A DNA stretch of 64,000 nt, from the NCBI GenBank assembly GCA_016722445.1, contig JADKIZ010000021.1, forward strand, positions 46,056-110,055. Reading direction: 5' to 3'. Every line of letters starts with the position of its first letter. Position 1 is the first letter of the stretch. Source of the stretch: Flavobacteriales bacterium. Lineage in GTDB: Bacteria; Bacteroidota; Bacteroidia; Flavobacteriales_D; Sanyastnellaceae. Shown piece after piece: positions 48,484-59,212 of the stretch. Below the pieces are notes generated by a model, which worked only from the letters and a program-made list of their open reading frames with translations, made no database searches and was not told the DNA's origin. Position numbers and translations under genes: made by a program.

Positions 48484-49434
48484 ATGAAAGATCAAAAACT
48501 CAACAAAGCACGATTAGGTGCATTTGTACTGATAGCTACGCTGATTCTGGTACTCGGTCTATATTATATCGGAAGTCAGAAAAACATCTTCCACCGGACC
48601 ATTGGCGTCATGGCTGATTTTTCGGACATCGGTGGACTAATGCCCGGAAACAATGTGCGTTTTAATGGAATCAATGTGGGAACAGTTTCAAAGGTTTATC
48701 CAATTTCAGATGCATTGATTCGAGTAGAATTCACAGTTGATGAGAATACAGTACAGTTCATTGGCCAGGATGCAACTGTATCTATCGGAACAGATGGGTT
48801 GCTGGGAAATAAGCTTGTAAACATTTCGCCAGGTACAACGAATAGTTCAAGGATTAAGGATGGAGATATACTCACATCACTGAATCCTGTTGAAATGGAG
48901 GATGCATTGAGAACGCTGAATATGACCAATGAAAACATCCTCGAAATCACCAAACACCTCAGACATGTGATGGAGGAATTTGATCAAAGCAATTCGTTAT
49001 GGGCTATTCTCAACGACAGCACGCTAAGCGAAGATGTGAAAAGTGCTGTTGTCAGCTTTAAACTCACCAGTGAAAATTCTGCTATCCTCACTGGTGATAT
49101 TGCGAGTATTACCGGTAATTTAAGGAGGGGACAAGGCACGGTGGGTGCATTGCTAACCGATACGCTCATCTTTGATCAACTTAGTCAGACCATTGTGAAC
49201 ATTCAAGCGGTGAGTGATACATTGGCCATCATGTCCGGTGATTTCAGAAATCTGACCAATGATATTCGCAATGGAAAAGGCGCCGTTGGTACACTGATTT
49301 CCGATACGACTTTTGTTCATCACCTCAATCAAAGTATGGTCAATATCGACAGTGCTTCGCACAATTTTAATGAAAACATGATTGCCTTGAAGTCGTCTTG
49401 GCCTTTCAAAAAATATTTTAAGCGTAAGAAGTGA
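48484..49434 (+). CDS. mlaD: MlaD-type MCE-domain protein
   Basis: A 316-residue protein with one N-terminal membrane anchor (LGAFVLIATLILVLGLYYI) and a periplasmic MCE domain (about 38-118: IGVMADFSDIGGLMPGNNVRFNGINVGTVSKVYPI ... DGLLGNKLVNISPG). It is the lipid-binding ring subunit of the Mla machine. The C-terminal 190 residues are helical and contain two similar pieces, RRGQGTVGALLTDTLIFDQL and RNGKGAVGTLISDTTFVHHL, a repeat usual in Bacteroidota MlaD proteins. No mlaB or mlaC follows. Confidence 0.92.
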   Translation: MKDQKLNKARLGAFVLIATLILVLGLYYIGSQKNIFHRTIGVMADFSDIGGLMPGNNVRFNGINVGTVSKVYPISDALIRVEFTVDENTVQFIGQDATVSIGTDGLLGNKLVNISPGTTNSSRIKDGDILTSLNPVEMEDALRTLNMTNENILEITKHLRHVMEEFDQSNSLWAILNDSTLSEDVKSAVVSFKLTSENSAILTGDIASITGNLRRGQGTVGALLTDTLIFDQLSQTIVNIQAVSDTLAIMSGDFRNLTNDIRNGKGAVGTLISDTTFVHHLNQSMVNIDSASHNFNENMIALKSSWPFKKYFKRKK

Positions 49435-49621
49435 TGTGATTTTGCTTAGGAGTTTGTAGTTAGGAATAAAAACCACTATAGCAATTGCTGGTGACATTTT
49501 TTTCCAATTCCCGCATAAAAATTGGTTGAATTGCTGTTGCATGAACAAACTTCATGTTGTATTCGCGTTGTTGATTGGTCTCATGATGTATTTTTGAATT
49601 CAATCGGTTTAATTTTTTTGA

Positions 49622-52600
49622 ATGATGAAATTTTCACATGTGTTATTTGTACTGGGATTTTGGTTGATAGCAGCTGTGGCCCATTCTCAAGAGACAATTC
49701 CCTATTACAACAATTTTGATGCGCCAAATGATACAAGTGGATGGAGTCATTATGCCATCACGGGAATTGACGATTGGGAAGTGGGTCCGCCAACGAATGG
49801 CGCATTCTCACCATCCAATTGTTTTGTCACAGGTCTCGATGGTTCATTCGAAGGCAATTCTAATCGAGTGCTTGAAACTCCAGTTTTCGATTTATCAAAT
49901 ACACTAGTCGATTACTCTTTGTCATTTTTCCATAAACGACAGGCAGTGGTGGCCAATAATCACTACTATCTTGAATATTCGCTGGATAATGGAGTCAATT
50001 GGTCACTCCTCGATCAACCATCTGCAGCAAAAAAGAATTGGCAATCTGCGACAGGCTTTTCGAATAACTTCTATTCTTCCTTTCAGCACTCGGCCATTAA
50101 CCTGAGCTTTTTGCAGGGGAATAGTCAGGTGATATTCAGATTTCGATTTCAATCAGGTGCCGCAAATGGTCAGGGTTGGATGATAGATAATTTCTCTATC
50201 GCTGAGGAAACATATAACATCACTGCCTATCCGGGAGATTCAATTTTTATTGCTCAAAATTGTCTTCAATTCAATGTTTCTTCCCTTTTTGGTTTTTACA
50301 ATCAGTACAGTGATCCTTTTTACAATGCCACCAATTTCTATTTCTCCAATGATCCTTTGCTCGATGTTCAGGATGTTTTGTTGGAAACGAATTATGTCAA
50401 TACCGCTGTGTCTATTGAAAATTATGAAAATGATATTGTATTGGCAAATGAGCTGAATGTTGGAGAATATTATATTTTATATCAACATGACGCCCTGGAC
50501 TCACTCGTGGAGTCGAATGAATTCGATAATGTTGGCTATGCGGTATTGCACGTAGATACTGTGTTGAGCATGCCATACAATGAAGATTTTGAGGGCACGG
50601 GTTTTCCATGGAAAGTCATTTCTCCTGATCCGGACTTTATCCCTGTATGGGAAAATGGCAGCGGATACCGTCATCATATTGAAGGTGCTCATTCGGGTGA
50701 TTTTGCATGGCACACCAGTAAAACCATGTACTTCAATGATGATACAAACACAAGCAATAGTAATATTCAATACATTGAATCTCCTACGATTGATTTGGCA
50801 AGTGATACTGGCGATATCGTGATGAATCTTTGGTTTAAAAATGAAATTGAAGCGAATGTTTATCATGTTGAACACAAATTAGCTTGTGGGGAATTCTGGT
50901 CCACGCTATTCACTTTTCCCGCTGAGGCTGAAGATGAATGGGACTTTTTCAATGAAAATCTTGCACCGCTCATACCTTATAGCACAGCGAAATTTCGTGT
51001 GAAGTTTACATCCAGTTATCTCAACCCGGAAGGTCTCATTTTTGATGATGTTTACGTGGGGCGATCAAAACCAGATCTCACCATTGAACAAGATAAGTCT
51101 GACAGATTCACCGCTACTTCATCAATTGATCTCGATTTAAAATATTATTTCTTCAACAGCGGAACAGAAGATGTAGCTGAGGCTACCACAACTTTTTATT
51201 GGTCCACTGACAATGTTTTGGATGCTGGGGATCAGCTGTTGGGAACGAAAACGGAGAATAACATTTCTGCTGAAAGCCGTTTTTGGACTTCGTTCGTATT
51301 GACTAAACCTACCACGACAATTGGGACTTACTACATCTTTTATGTTCTTGATGAAGCCCTTCTGGTAGATGAGATGAGAGAGAATAACAATATGGGATAT
51401 TTCACCCTTTACCAGCAGGATATCATGGCTCTCCCATACTTCAACGACTTTGAAGTCGAGGTAAACAATTGGCGTCATGATGCGACACTCGGTAGTGATG
51501 ATTGGTTTCATGGAATACCACAAGGACAAATTGCGGGTCTGGCATTCTCGGGAGAAAAGGCTTGGATAAGCGCGGATACCGGATATGTCACGCCCATGAG
51601 CCGAATGCATTTGTATACTCCAGTTTTTGATTTAACAACACTTCAAAATCCAGTGATGGAATTTGATATGTTGCATCCTCTTCACAACAATTGTCTTTGC
51701 AGTCGTGCAGAACTGAATATGAGCTATTCTGTGGATGGAGGAGCTACGTGGCAAGTATTGGACACCACAAACAACTCGTACAACAGATGGTATTATCCTA
51801 TTGAATACGAATCTGGGGTTGATCAGAATTATTATCTCGCAAATTCGAGCTATCTCATGTTTGCTGCCGGTGAAAAATCCTTCGTGACCGCTGATCAATA
51901 CAATAGTCGTGACGCCTCGCGCAATACGCGCTACATCATCGATCTCGCCTTTTTGCACGAATACCCGGCAGTGCAATTCAGGTACAATATGGCTTCGGAT
52001 TTTGTAGATGCATCTTATACCAATACAAAGTTGGATGGGGTGCTCATCGATAATTTCTCGATCGGTGAATCGTACGTTGATTTGTTGGTTGAATATCAAA
52101 AACATTTGATGATAAGCTCCTTGTCCAATCAACTGCGCTTTTTCATGCATGTGAAGAATCAGGGGAATTACATCAGCAATCCTGCAACTGTTCAATATTA
52201 TCTATCCTCGGATGCTACGCTGGATGATGGCGATTTTGCTTTGGGTCAATTTGAATTGACAGCCATCAGACCCGATTTGAATCGATATGTCAATGTGGCT
52301 TTTGATGGTCCTACAAACCTTTTGGATTACCAATACTTGATATATGAGTTGGATATTGCGAATACCAATACGGAATCGGATGAAATCAATAATGTTGGAT
52401 TTTGGCCTTTATCGTTAGATAGTATTTCGGTTTATCCATACGTGAATCATTTTCAGGATACAGTTGTAAATGGCTGGCATCAATATGCCGTGGGGCCATT
52501 TGATGACAATATCATTCGTTATCGATGGAGAAAATGACTGCGCCGGCTGAGGTGTTGTATCAGTCCGCCATCACCTCCGGACAATGGTTTACTGAACCCG

Positions 52601-53667
52601 TGGCCAGTGGAAATCTAAGTTATCGTCCAACATTCTATCTCGAGTCTCCTGCTTTTGATTTTACAGGATTGGGTCAAATCGATTTGTCCTTTGTGCTCAT
52701 GTGCACTGGCCGGACATTTCAGCAAATTGATGGTGGTAACCTTCAGTACTCTGTAGATGGTGGAAATTCATGGAGTGTTGTGGAGGATGAATACGATACT
52801 GCTCAGAATTGGTATGAATACAACAACATGAGCGAACTGGACAATGAACCGGGATGGTCTGGTCCTCCATTGAGCAATGGTGTACCTGATTTTGATACCA
52901 CACATATTGATGTGTCCTATTTAGGTGGCGAACCGCATGTGGTTTTCCGATTTAAATACAGAAGCAATCACTATTATTATGGTGAAGGAAATGTTCAGGG
53001 TATGCGTGTGGATGATTTCTCCATTGAGGCCTTGTCATTGGATTATGTGGCCAATGTGATAATGGAACCCATTGAATTGTCGGTGGCGAATACAACTGTT
53101 GAGCTCAACTATTCCATATCCTGCACCGGCGATACCGGAGGTCTTCCTTCCACAACCACATTTTATTGGTCACTGGATGATGTACTCGATGGAAATGATG
53201 TACTCATTCATACCGTGGATGAACTACCTATTGCAAATGGATCTACCTTGGATGCTATGGCACTCATCAATTATCCAACTCCGCTTACGCAAGCAGTGTA
53301 TCATGTGTTCTATGTTGCCGACGGCGAATTCGAAATAGGCGAAACCAATGAAAACAACAATGTGGGTTCTTTTGTGATCACATTTACCGATTACGATGCG
53401 GTTGAGGAATCGGATGACAATAGCGGACTCTTCATGACAACGAGCAATGGCAATCTTATTTTAAGATCTGAAAGCGAAGCATTGAATGGACCTTTTTCAC
53501 TTGAGATCTTTGATGCCAAAGGAGGATGTGTTTGGAAAACCGGTGTCGTTATTGGCAGTGGTTCTCAAATCATTCAACTTCCCAACGCCATGTCGGAGGG
53601 ATTGTATCAGATTCACTTATACAATGAAAATTCTGAAGTGACAAAACAATTGTATCTGGCCAAATAG
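49622..53667 (+). CDS. Large T9SS-exported CARDB-type adhesin-like protein, one frameshift
   Basis: Repaired length is about 1,348 residues. Signal peptide MMKFSHVLFVLGFWLIAAVAHSQ. Then three or four modules alternate a jelly-roll lectin-like domain (YYNNFDAPNDTSGWSHYAITGIDDWEVG ... LEYSLDNGVNWSLL ... FRFQSGAANGQGWMIDNFSI) with a CARDB-like domain (TTFYWSTDNVLDAGDQLLG ... GTYYIFYVLDE...ENNNMGYF). A T9SS type A domain ends it (GNLILRSESEAL ... MSEGLYQIHLYNE). The frame breaks near 52520; one added base turns RYRWRK-stop into RYRMEKMTAPAEVLY. The modular pattern suggests a long surface adhesin or carbohydrate-binding protein; no enzyme motif is seen. Confidence 0.85.
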
Positions 53668-53954
53668 ATCAATGCTTCGTGTTGATTTGCGTTTGTTCTT
53701 CCTGAATGAACGGGACAACAAGTTACTTTGATTACCTCGTATGATGGTGGATTTGTGTGAATATGTTACTTGAGGGAAATGTTATTTCTGCAGATTTCAT
53801 ATTTGATTTTGGTTTTCCCACTTATTTTCGTGAAATCACTACTTGGATTTGATCAAAATTCTACCACTCGATAAGGAGAAGCTCTGTTGTTGTTTTTTAT
53901 GGATGTCGGTGTCTTGTTCTGAATTTTGATCGATCCTATCAATAATTCTTGATC

Positions 53955-55760
53955 ATGAACAGAACAATCATTGTTGGTTTACTGATGTTGTCATTAATGA
54001 CAATTCACAGTAAGGCCCAAAATGTTGATTCGCTCCGCAATGTTTGGAATGACAAAACCCTCAGCGATTCCATCCGCGTGGTTGCCTACAACAAGATGAT
54101 TTGGAATGGCTTTTTGTTCTCAGATCCTGACAGCGCATTCAAATTGACTGAGGCATTGCAGAGTTTTGGCGAAGAGAAAAAATACAAAGAGGCTCTTCGT
54201 GAAGTCAATTTTCTGCGTGGTTGCGTCTTTTATGTGAAGGGTGATTACCCGTTATCTCTCGAATATTATCAAAAGGCGCTGAAGTATGATGAGGAGTTAC
54301 AGGATAAAGATGCAATGGCTTCATCCATGGTGAATATTGGATTGATTACGCGCGAACAGGGAAATCAAGACGAGGCTTTACGGTATTTGCAATCTGCTCT
54401 TCAGATTTTGGAGGAAATTGGAAATAAAAACGTCATGACTGGTTGTCTCACCAACATCGGCATCATCTATTTTGATCGATATGATTACGATAGTGCACTT
54501 CAATATTTCAACAGAAGTATGAAGCTGAATGAGGAAATAAAAAATCAGCATGGAATTGCTGAGGGATTCCACAATATTGGTTCTGTTTACGAACGGCAAA
54601 AAAAATATCCTGAAGCTCTTGAGTTATACTTGAGGGCATCAGAAATTCAAAAAACTATTGGTGATTTACAAGGTCTTGCCTTTAGTTATAATAGCATCGG
54701 CGTGGCGAATATTTCACAACAAAAATTCAAAGATGCCATTCCATACTGTGTCAAGGGGCTGAAACTTGCAGAGGAACTACAAACTTTGCCAGAACAAAAG
54801 ATGGCGTGTTCCTGTCTTTTTGATTCCTATAAAGGTATAGGTGATTTTCGCAATGCCCTGGATTATTATCAGAAGATGATCATACTTCGTGATAGTATGT
54901 TCAATGAAGAAAACACTCAGAAGATTACACGCCTTGAAATGCAATATGAATTCGACAAGGTACAAGCTTTTCAAAAAGCGGAACAAGAAAAGAAGGATGC
55001 CATTGCTGATGAAAAATTGCAAAGACAACGAATGGTGCGGAACGGATTTATCGGTGGGTTTGCAGTTGTTCTTCTTTTTGCTGTCGTTTTCTTTTTTCAA
55101 CGCAATAGAATAGGTAAGGAAAAGGCCCGTAGTGAAAACTTGTTGTTGAATATTCTACCGGTTGAAGTTGCTGATGAATTAAAAGCGAAGGGCGAAGCAG
55201 AAGCAAGGTTGATTGATCAAGCCACCGTGCTTTTTACGGATTTCAAAGGGTTTACGTCATTGTCAGAAAAACTGAGTCCGAAGGAAATCGTGCATGATCT
55301 CAATGTTTGTTTTTCTGAGTTTGACCGTATTTGTCAGGAATTTGGTATTGAAAAGATAAAGACGATTGGTGATGCCTATATGGCTGCTGGTGGATTACCA
55401 GCGCCGAATCAAACCCATGCCATGGATGTGATCAAAGCTGCTTTAAAGATGCGGGATTTTATCGATGCGGAAAAGGAAAAACATCTGCTACAAGGTAAAT
55501 CGTATTTCGATATCAGAATTGGTATTCACACAGGTCCGGTTGTAGCTGGTATTGTTGGGGTAAAAAAATTCCAATATGATATTTGGGGTGATACCGTAAA
55601 TACCGCAAGTCGTATGGAAAGCAGCGGTGAACCGGGTAAAGTGAACATCAGCGGAGTGACTTACTCACTCGTAAAGGACCATTCTGACTTGGTGTTTGAA
55701 TCGCGCGGAATGGTGCATGCCAAAGGCAAAGGTGATTTGGAAATGTACTTTGTGAGCTAA
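53955..55760 (+). CDS. TPR-domain class III adenylate cyclase
   Basis: A 601-residue membrane protein. Signal or anchor (IIVGLLMLSLMTIHSKAQ); six or more TPR repeats at about 60-300 (YPLSLEYYQKALKYDEEL, DEALRYLQSALQILEEI, DSALQYFNRSMKLNEEI and so on); a coiled coil; a membrane helix near 355-375 (FIGGFAVVLLFAVVFFF); then a class III cyclase domain (about 390-600). Metal-binding Asp lies in VLFTDFKGFTSL and the second in IGDAYMAAGGLP; FQYDIWGDTVNTASRME supplies the Asp expected for ATP over GTP. The TPR part probably faces the periplasm and senses a protein or peptide. The cAMP target is not encoded nearby. Confidence 0.9.
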   Translation: MNRTIIVGLLMLSLMTIHSKAQNVDSLRNVWNDKTLSDSIRVVAYNKMIWNGFLFSDPDSAFKLTEALQSFGEEKKYKEALREVNFLRGCVFYVKGDYPLSLEYYQKALKYDEELQDKDAMASSMVNIGLITREQGNQDEALRYLQSALQILEEIGNKNVMTGCLTNIGIIYFDRYDYDSALQYFNRSMKLNEEIKNQHGIAEGFHNIGSVYERQKKYPEALELYLRASEIQKTIGDLQGLAFSYNSIGVANISQQKFKDAIPYCVKGLKLAEELQTLPEQKMACSCLFDSYKGIGDFRNALDYYQKMIILRDSMFNEENTQKITRLEMQYEFDKVQAFQKAEQEKKDAIADEKLQRQRMVRNGFIGGFAVVLLFAVVFFFQRNRIGKEKARSENLLLNILPVEVADELKAKGEAEARLIDQATVLFTDFKGFTSLSEKLSPKEIVHDLNVCFSEFDRICQEFGIEKIKTIGDAYMAAGGLPAPNQTHAMDVIKAALKMRDFIDAEKEKHLLQGKSYFDIRIGIHTGPVVAGIVGVKKFQYDIWGDTVNTASRMESSGEPGKVNISGVTYSLVKDHSDLVFESRGMVHAKGKGDLEMYFVS

Positions 55761-55859
55761 ATGCAGTAATGCTGTATTTTTTCTGGAATGATTATTTTCA
55801 GAAATAATATCGAAGTAAAACTTTGGTTTCCGAAATCAATGAACACCTGAAATTCGATC

Positions 55860-56432
55860 TCAATCTACAAATGCTTTTTTTCTGGCTCCTCTGGTCATAA
55901 AACGTTTGATGAGGTCAATGATCAATGCGCCTAATACCGATTTGATAATGGCACCGGGAAGGATATTCGCGATGTTGGCTTGCCAATCAGGAAGTCCCAA
56001 ACGAATCATCCAAATCGCGCCGAAAAGGATGATGATGAAATGTCCAATAAACCAATTGAGAATAGAAGGTATGGTCTTGCGAAAAGCTCCAAGTTCAGTG
56101 AGGTAACCACTGATCAAAGACGCTGCAATGAACCCGAAAAAGAATCCAGCGTAAATGCTTCCAAACGCTTGCCAGCCACCTTTGTATCCGGCAAATACAG
56201 GAAGTCCAAGGCCTCCAGCAATGAGGTAAATGAATGTTGCCGTGACACCAATACGCCAACCAAAGGCTATTGCAACGAACAGGATCACCAGTGATTGTAA
56301 CGTCACCGGCATTTCTTCGCGCATGGTTATCACCACTGGACCTGCAAAATACAATAGTATGCATCCGATCAAAAGTTTGATCAGAAAGTCGATTGATGCT
56401 CTACTGTGAAAGCGGATATATTCGTTCAGCAC
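55860..56432 (-). CDS. bioY: BioY biotin transporter (S component)
   Basis: A 190-residue integral membrane protein with about six helices and the BioY pattern: MPVTLQSLVILFVAIAFGWRIGVTATFIYLIAGGLGLPVFAGYKGGWQAFGSIYAGFFFGFIAASLISGYLTE. It imports biotin, alone or with an ECF energising module; no ecfA/T genes are near. It starts 3 bp after the M1 aminopeptidase stop, so both are on one transcript. Confidence 0.9.
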   Translation of the reverse strand: MLNEYIRFHSRASIDFLIKLLIGCILLYFAGPVVITMREEMPVTLQSLVILFVAIAFGWRIGVTATFIYLIAGGLGLPVFAGYKGGWQAFGSIYAGFFFGFIAASLISGYLTELGAFRKTIPSILNWFIGHFIIILFGAIWMIRLGLPDWQANIANILPGAIIKSVLGALIIDLIKRFMTRGARKKAFVD

Positions 56433-56435
56433 TGT

Positions 56436-58298
56436 TTATCTGTTGTCAATGATGAATTGCACTGCATTCGCGGGTACAATTGAATTGTTCTTTTTATTGA
56501 CATCCGCCAGAAGTCCTGAAGGATCGATGGTGATGCTTTCAATGTCGCTGAGGCCTTTTGGAATCATGAGTTCGTAAACCGGGTCAACCCATTTCCAATC
56601 CGCCATTACCGACCATTTTCCATTATATCCATCTGCCGGTTTATCGCCTCTCATGATTTCAAGGGAAATCAGGAAGTTTTCATAAGTACCGTCTTTGTAT
56701 TTGACCTCCACATCGAGCGGCATAGGCATCTGTCCTTTGCGTTCAAGAATGACTTTGGTTTGTTTTGCTTCTCCCATCACACCCGCTATACTATAGTCAA
56801 TGGTTTTGGTTGAGTTTACAAAATACTCGTTGTACCAATCGAGCTCCATTCCGCTTTGTTTCTCTAGTGTTCGTATGAAATCGTAATGATCAGGGTGTCT
56901 GAATTTGAAAGTATTGAAGTAATTGAGTAGGGCAGTTCTGAAATTAAAAGTACCCACTACATATTCCAACTGTGCGAGGTAAACTTCGCCTTTATTATAT
57001 GCTGCTGTACCATATGCGTAGTTCGTCACAAAGTGATCGGCGTGCGTATCTAGAGCTTCTTCTTTGCCGTCATGGACAATTTCCAAATACCCGTTGTAAG
57101 CTGAAGCATGTCCGGCTGGCATGCCAGCACGAAACAAATAATCCATCGTTTCTTGGGTAGCAAAACTTGTAAACCCTTCGTCCATCCATGCATAAAGGCT
57201 TTCATTTGTAGCCAATACACCTTGATACCATGAGTGTGCTGCTTCATGCACTGAAACACCTACCAGACTCGGCAGTTTGCGATTTCCGGTAACGAGTGTG
57301 GCCATTGGGTATTCCATGCCACCATCTCCGCCTTGGATGATCGAGTATACAGGATAAGGGTATTTGCCGAAATTTTTACTGAGGAAATCAAATGCTTTTG
57401 TCATCAGTGGTTGTGCATCTTTCCATGCTTGCACATAGTCGGTGTTTTTCTGATAAAAGAAATGAAGCATTGGTCCATCCTGCACTTGTATTTTATCATG
57501 TGCATAATCGGGATCAGCAGCCCAAACAAAGTCATGAACATTTATGGCTTTGAATTTCCAGGTGAGTTTTTCTCCGGATGATCTTTTCACTTTGGTATCG
57601 TCTTCTGCATAGCCATATCCAATTTCATTTGGATTTTGCAATACCCCAGTAGCAGCGACCACGTAGTTCTTTGCAATGGAGATATTCACTTCAAAATCGC
57701 CCCATACTCCGTAGAACTCACGGCCGATATATGGATTGGCGTGCCACCCACGTTGATCGTATTCGCACATTTTGGGATACCATTGACTCATGCTGTAGTC
57801 AATTCCTTCGGCGTTATCTCGTCCTGATCGGCGGATCTGCAGCGGAACCTGACCTTCAAATTCCAATTCAAAGTTGACTTTCGCTCCAGCGGCTATTGGT
57901 TTGTCCAAGATGACTTCCAATATCGTTTCACTTTCAAAAGTCTTGAGTGTTCTTCCTTCGTATCTGAAGCTTTTGATATGAAGATAACCGTACTCCTCAG
58001 GTTTGAGGTTAAAGATGCGATCGGCAACGCGTCCATCGGGATCTACGATCGTTCTGGATCGCACATCCATAGCACTTCCAGGTTGAAAGGCATTGAAATA
58101 AAGATGAAAGTATACCTTGTTCAATACATCCGGTGAATTGTTGAAATAGGTGATAAGCTGTTTGCCTTTGTATTGGTGATTGTTGTCGTTCAGATCAACA
58201 TCTATTTTGTATTCGGCCCTCTGTTGCCATGAAGCACTTTGTGTGGAGGCAATCAGCGCAATCAATATTGCTGAAGTCGTCAGGAAAAATTTCTTCAT
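56436..58298 (-). CDS. M1-family zinc aminopeptidase
   Basis: A 620-residue exported gluzincin. Signal peptide MKKFFLTTSAILIALIASTQS. Catalytic motif HEAAH at 351-355 with the third ligand E374 in WMDEG, 18 residues on, as usual for M1. GGMEY (327-331) is the exopeptidase substrate-binding motif GxMEN variant. The start is set at 58298, supported by a TATTTTCG box 4 bp upstream (58303-58310); the longer reading lacks a signal peptide. It likely trims peptides in the periplasm or at the surface. Co-transcribed with bioY. Confidence 0.9.
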   Translation of the reverse strand: MKKFFLTTSAILIALIASTQSASWQQRAEYKIDVDLNDNNHQYKGKQLITYFNNSPDVLNKVYFHLYFNAFQPGSAMDVRSRTIVDPDGRVADRIFNLKPEEYGYLHIKSFRYEGRTLKTFESETILEVILDKPIAAGAKVNFELEFEGQVPLQIRRSGRDNAEGIDYSMSQWYPKMCEYDQRGWHANPYIGREFYGVWGDFEVNISIAKNYVVAATGVLQNPNEIGYGYAEDDTKVKRSSGEKLTWKFKAINVHDFVWAADPDYAHDKIQVQDGPMLHFFYQKNTDYVQAWKDAQPLMTKAFDFLSKNFGKYPYPVYSIIQGGDGGMEYPMATLVTGNRKLPSLVGVSVHEAAHSWYQGVLATNESLYAWMDEGFTSFATQETMDYLFRAGMPAGHASAYNGYLEIVHDGKEEALDTHADHFVTNYAYGTAAYNKGEVYLAQLEYVVGTFNFRTALLNYFNTFKFRHPDHYDFIRTLEKQSGMELDWYNEYFVNSTKTIDYSIAGVMGEAKQTKVILERKGQMPMPLDVEVKYKDGTYENFLISLEIMRGDKPADGYNGKWSVMADWKWVDPVYELMIPKGLSDIESITIDPSGLLADVNKKNNSIVPANAVQFIIDNR

Positions 58299-58302
58299 AG
58301 CG

Positions 58303-58310
58303 CGAAAATA
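58303..58310 (-). promoter_or_regulatory. Putative -7 promoter box (TATTTTCG)
   Basis: TATTTTCG on the minus strand ends 4 bases before the ATG at 58298, the same spacing as for the peroxidase gene at 12882. Confidence 0.45.
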
Positions 58311-58551
58311 TGCAATATTGATGCCTTGGTTGTCAATTGCAAGGTCGGCTTGTGATGAGCGGCAAGGCAACTTATGGGGTTTCAATTACTGCGGTTTCAT
58401 TGAAGACGCTATCAGACTCAACGTCAATTGTTATTCATACACAAAGTAGCTGTTAGTTTGCAATATGATTCCGCAGAGGCATTTCTCTGCAGGGGATGAA
58501 TAATTTCTGGAATAAAGAATAATGATGCGAAATTTTGGTTAGATGACTGCC

Positions 58552-59198
58552 ATGAAAAGCGTTTACCTTTTTTTATTGATCACCATAGTTTCAGCTTGTG
58601 GAGCTGTTATTCAAAATGATGCTGAAAAGACCAGCCAACACACTGAAGTGTCCCTAAGTGAAACTGACTCCCTGCTCTTACTTTTCAAAGACCATCCGGA
58701 ATTTTGGTCGGATGGATTTGATTTTCCTGTCGGAAAGCCGGATGCCAAAGGTTATTATAATGCGCAAGCTTTCAGGAAAAACGATCACCTGGGCGATGAT
58801 TGGAACGGTAGAGGAGGTGGGAATACTGATTTGGGGATACCATTTTCGCCATTTCAAATGGTTATGTCACAGAAGCATTTCAATTTTATGGTGGTTGGGG
58901 AAAAGTGATGCGTATCGCTTCATGTTATAAAAATCAGTCGGATTCCAAAATGGTGGAATCGCTCTATGCACACATGACCGAGATGTTTTTCAAAAAGGGT
59001 CAATGGGTGAAAAAAGGTCAACCCATCGGAACCATCGGCACTGCCGAGGGAATTTATCTCGCTCACCTCCATCACGAAATCCGCAATGAACCCGGTCTCG
59101 ACCTCGGCGCCGGCTATTCCAGCGATACTTCTGGATATCTCAATCCCACCCAATTCATCAAATCCCATCGCCACCTCCCTATTTCATCTATCAACTAA
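58552..59198 (+). CDS. M23-family peptidase lipoprotein, one frameshift
   Basis: Repaired length is about 215 residues. Lipoprotein signal VYLFLLITIVSAC. The LytM fold shows AFRKNDHLGDDWNG with the first His/Asp zinc pair, NTDLGDTIFAISNGYV, and the HLHHEIR motif carrying the HxH pair. M23 enzymes cut peptidoglycan cross-bridges. The frame breaks in a G run at 58833-58836: one added G joins DLG-DTIFAISNGYVTEAFQFYGGWGKVMRIA. An additional ATG at 58543 is possible. It converges on the MFS gene across the 99-bp tandem array. Confidence 0.8.
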
Positions 59199-59212
59199 GA
59201 ATGTATGCAGCG

